Source: Myxococcales bacterium (GTDB lineage: Bacteria > Myxococcota_A > Polyangia > Haliangiales > Haliangiaceae). From it: a DNA stretch of 64,000 nucleotides. Both the position numbers and the translations under genes were made by a program. Positions 63,989-64,000 of this stretch are shown here, piece after piece. The notes under the pieces are model-generated. The model ran no database searches. It was not told the DNA's origin and saw only the letters and a list, made by a program, of their open reading frames with translations. The number at the start of each line of letters is the position of its first letter. The stretch's first letter is position 1. The stretch lies in the NCBI GenBank assembly GCA_016794525.1, contig JAEUJY010000146.1, forward strand, positions 62,001 through 126,000, written 5' to 3'.

Positions 63989-64000
63989 GAGGCGGGCTAG

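Overview
The window is strongly GC-rich, with long spurious open frames on the opposite strand of most genes. It most likely comes from a myxobacterium (phylum Myxococcota), and a Haliangiales/Kofleriaceae-type lineage is possible. The best evidence is the order gltD-gltE-gltF-gltG-(TPR lipoprotein)-gltI at the right end. That order matches the G1 gliding-motility locus known from Myxococcus. Lipoproteins with Asp/Ala/Pro-rich linkers, AgmX/PglI-type and choice-of-anchor D domains and many GTG starts in 4-nt GTGA overlaps fit the same assignment. I saw no rRNA, tRNA, CRISPR array, insertion sequence or phage gene.

Layout. 1-2306 (minus): a partial helical protein, a choice-of-anchor D lipoprotein and a TPR membrane protein. 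2396-4426 (plus): an EF-G gene. 4570-8723 (minus): CBS-pair protein, anti-sigma, ECF sigma, DUF2892 membrane protein, REC-GAF-HD-GYP regulator and a coiled-coil lipoprotein. 8775-11693 (plus): coaX and three genes coupled by GTGA overlaps, ending in a TlpA-like thioredoxin. 11745-15819 (plus): a MYND-like zinc finger, a FAM20-like secretory kinase homologue, a zinc-finger/HEAT membrane protein and an MFS transporter. 15791-18063 (minus): octaheme cytochrome and GNAT acetyltransferase. 18092-23144: sdaA, two divergent outer-membrane-type genes and rimO. 23177-30730 (plus): two paralogous membrane metallophosphoesterases around a zinc-ribbon protein, then a phospholipase D-like lipoprotein.

36485-30746 (minus) is a compact six-gene operon in which every junction overlaps by 4 nt. 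It runs from a multiheme cytochrome through an RlpA-like lipoprotein to two ABC ATPase/ABC-2 permease pairs. Divergent from it, 36569-39960 is the rpsP-khpA-rimM-trmD-rplS-yraN translation operon, with trmD fused to a second SPOUT-type methyltransferase domain. 40637-40128 (minus) is a Cys-rich lipoprotein. 41050-63872 (plus) is the gliding-motility locus, ending in a 3,946-residue TPR protein of AgmK/GltI type.

Three sequence-level patterns cut across the genes. First, a 55-56 nt two-hairpin element occurs four times (6221-6275, 40064-40119, 42642-42697, 50495-50550), always just after a stop codon, always in the gene's sense orientation, and with compensatory base changes. Second, five G-tract hexanucleotide arrays (units GGGATC, GGGCAC and variants) share an internal order. 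Four lie 3' of plus-strand genes and one lies inside a coding sequence. Third, many operon heads have a TANNNT-type -10 box 7-9 nt before the start codon with no Shine-Dalgarno, which suggests widespread leaderless transcripts. Functional calls are from sequence inspection and recall of families; no database search was run.
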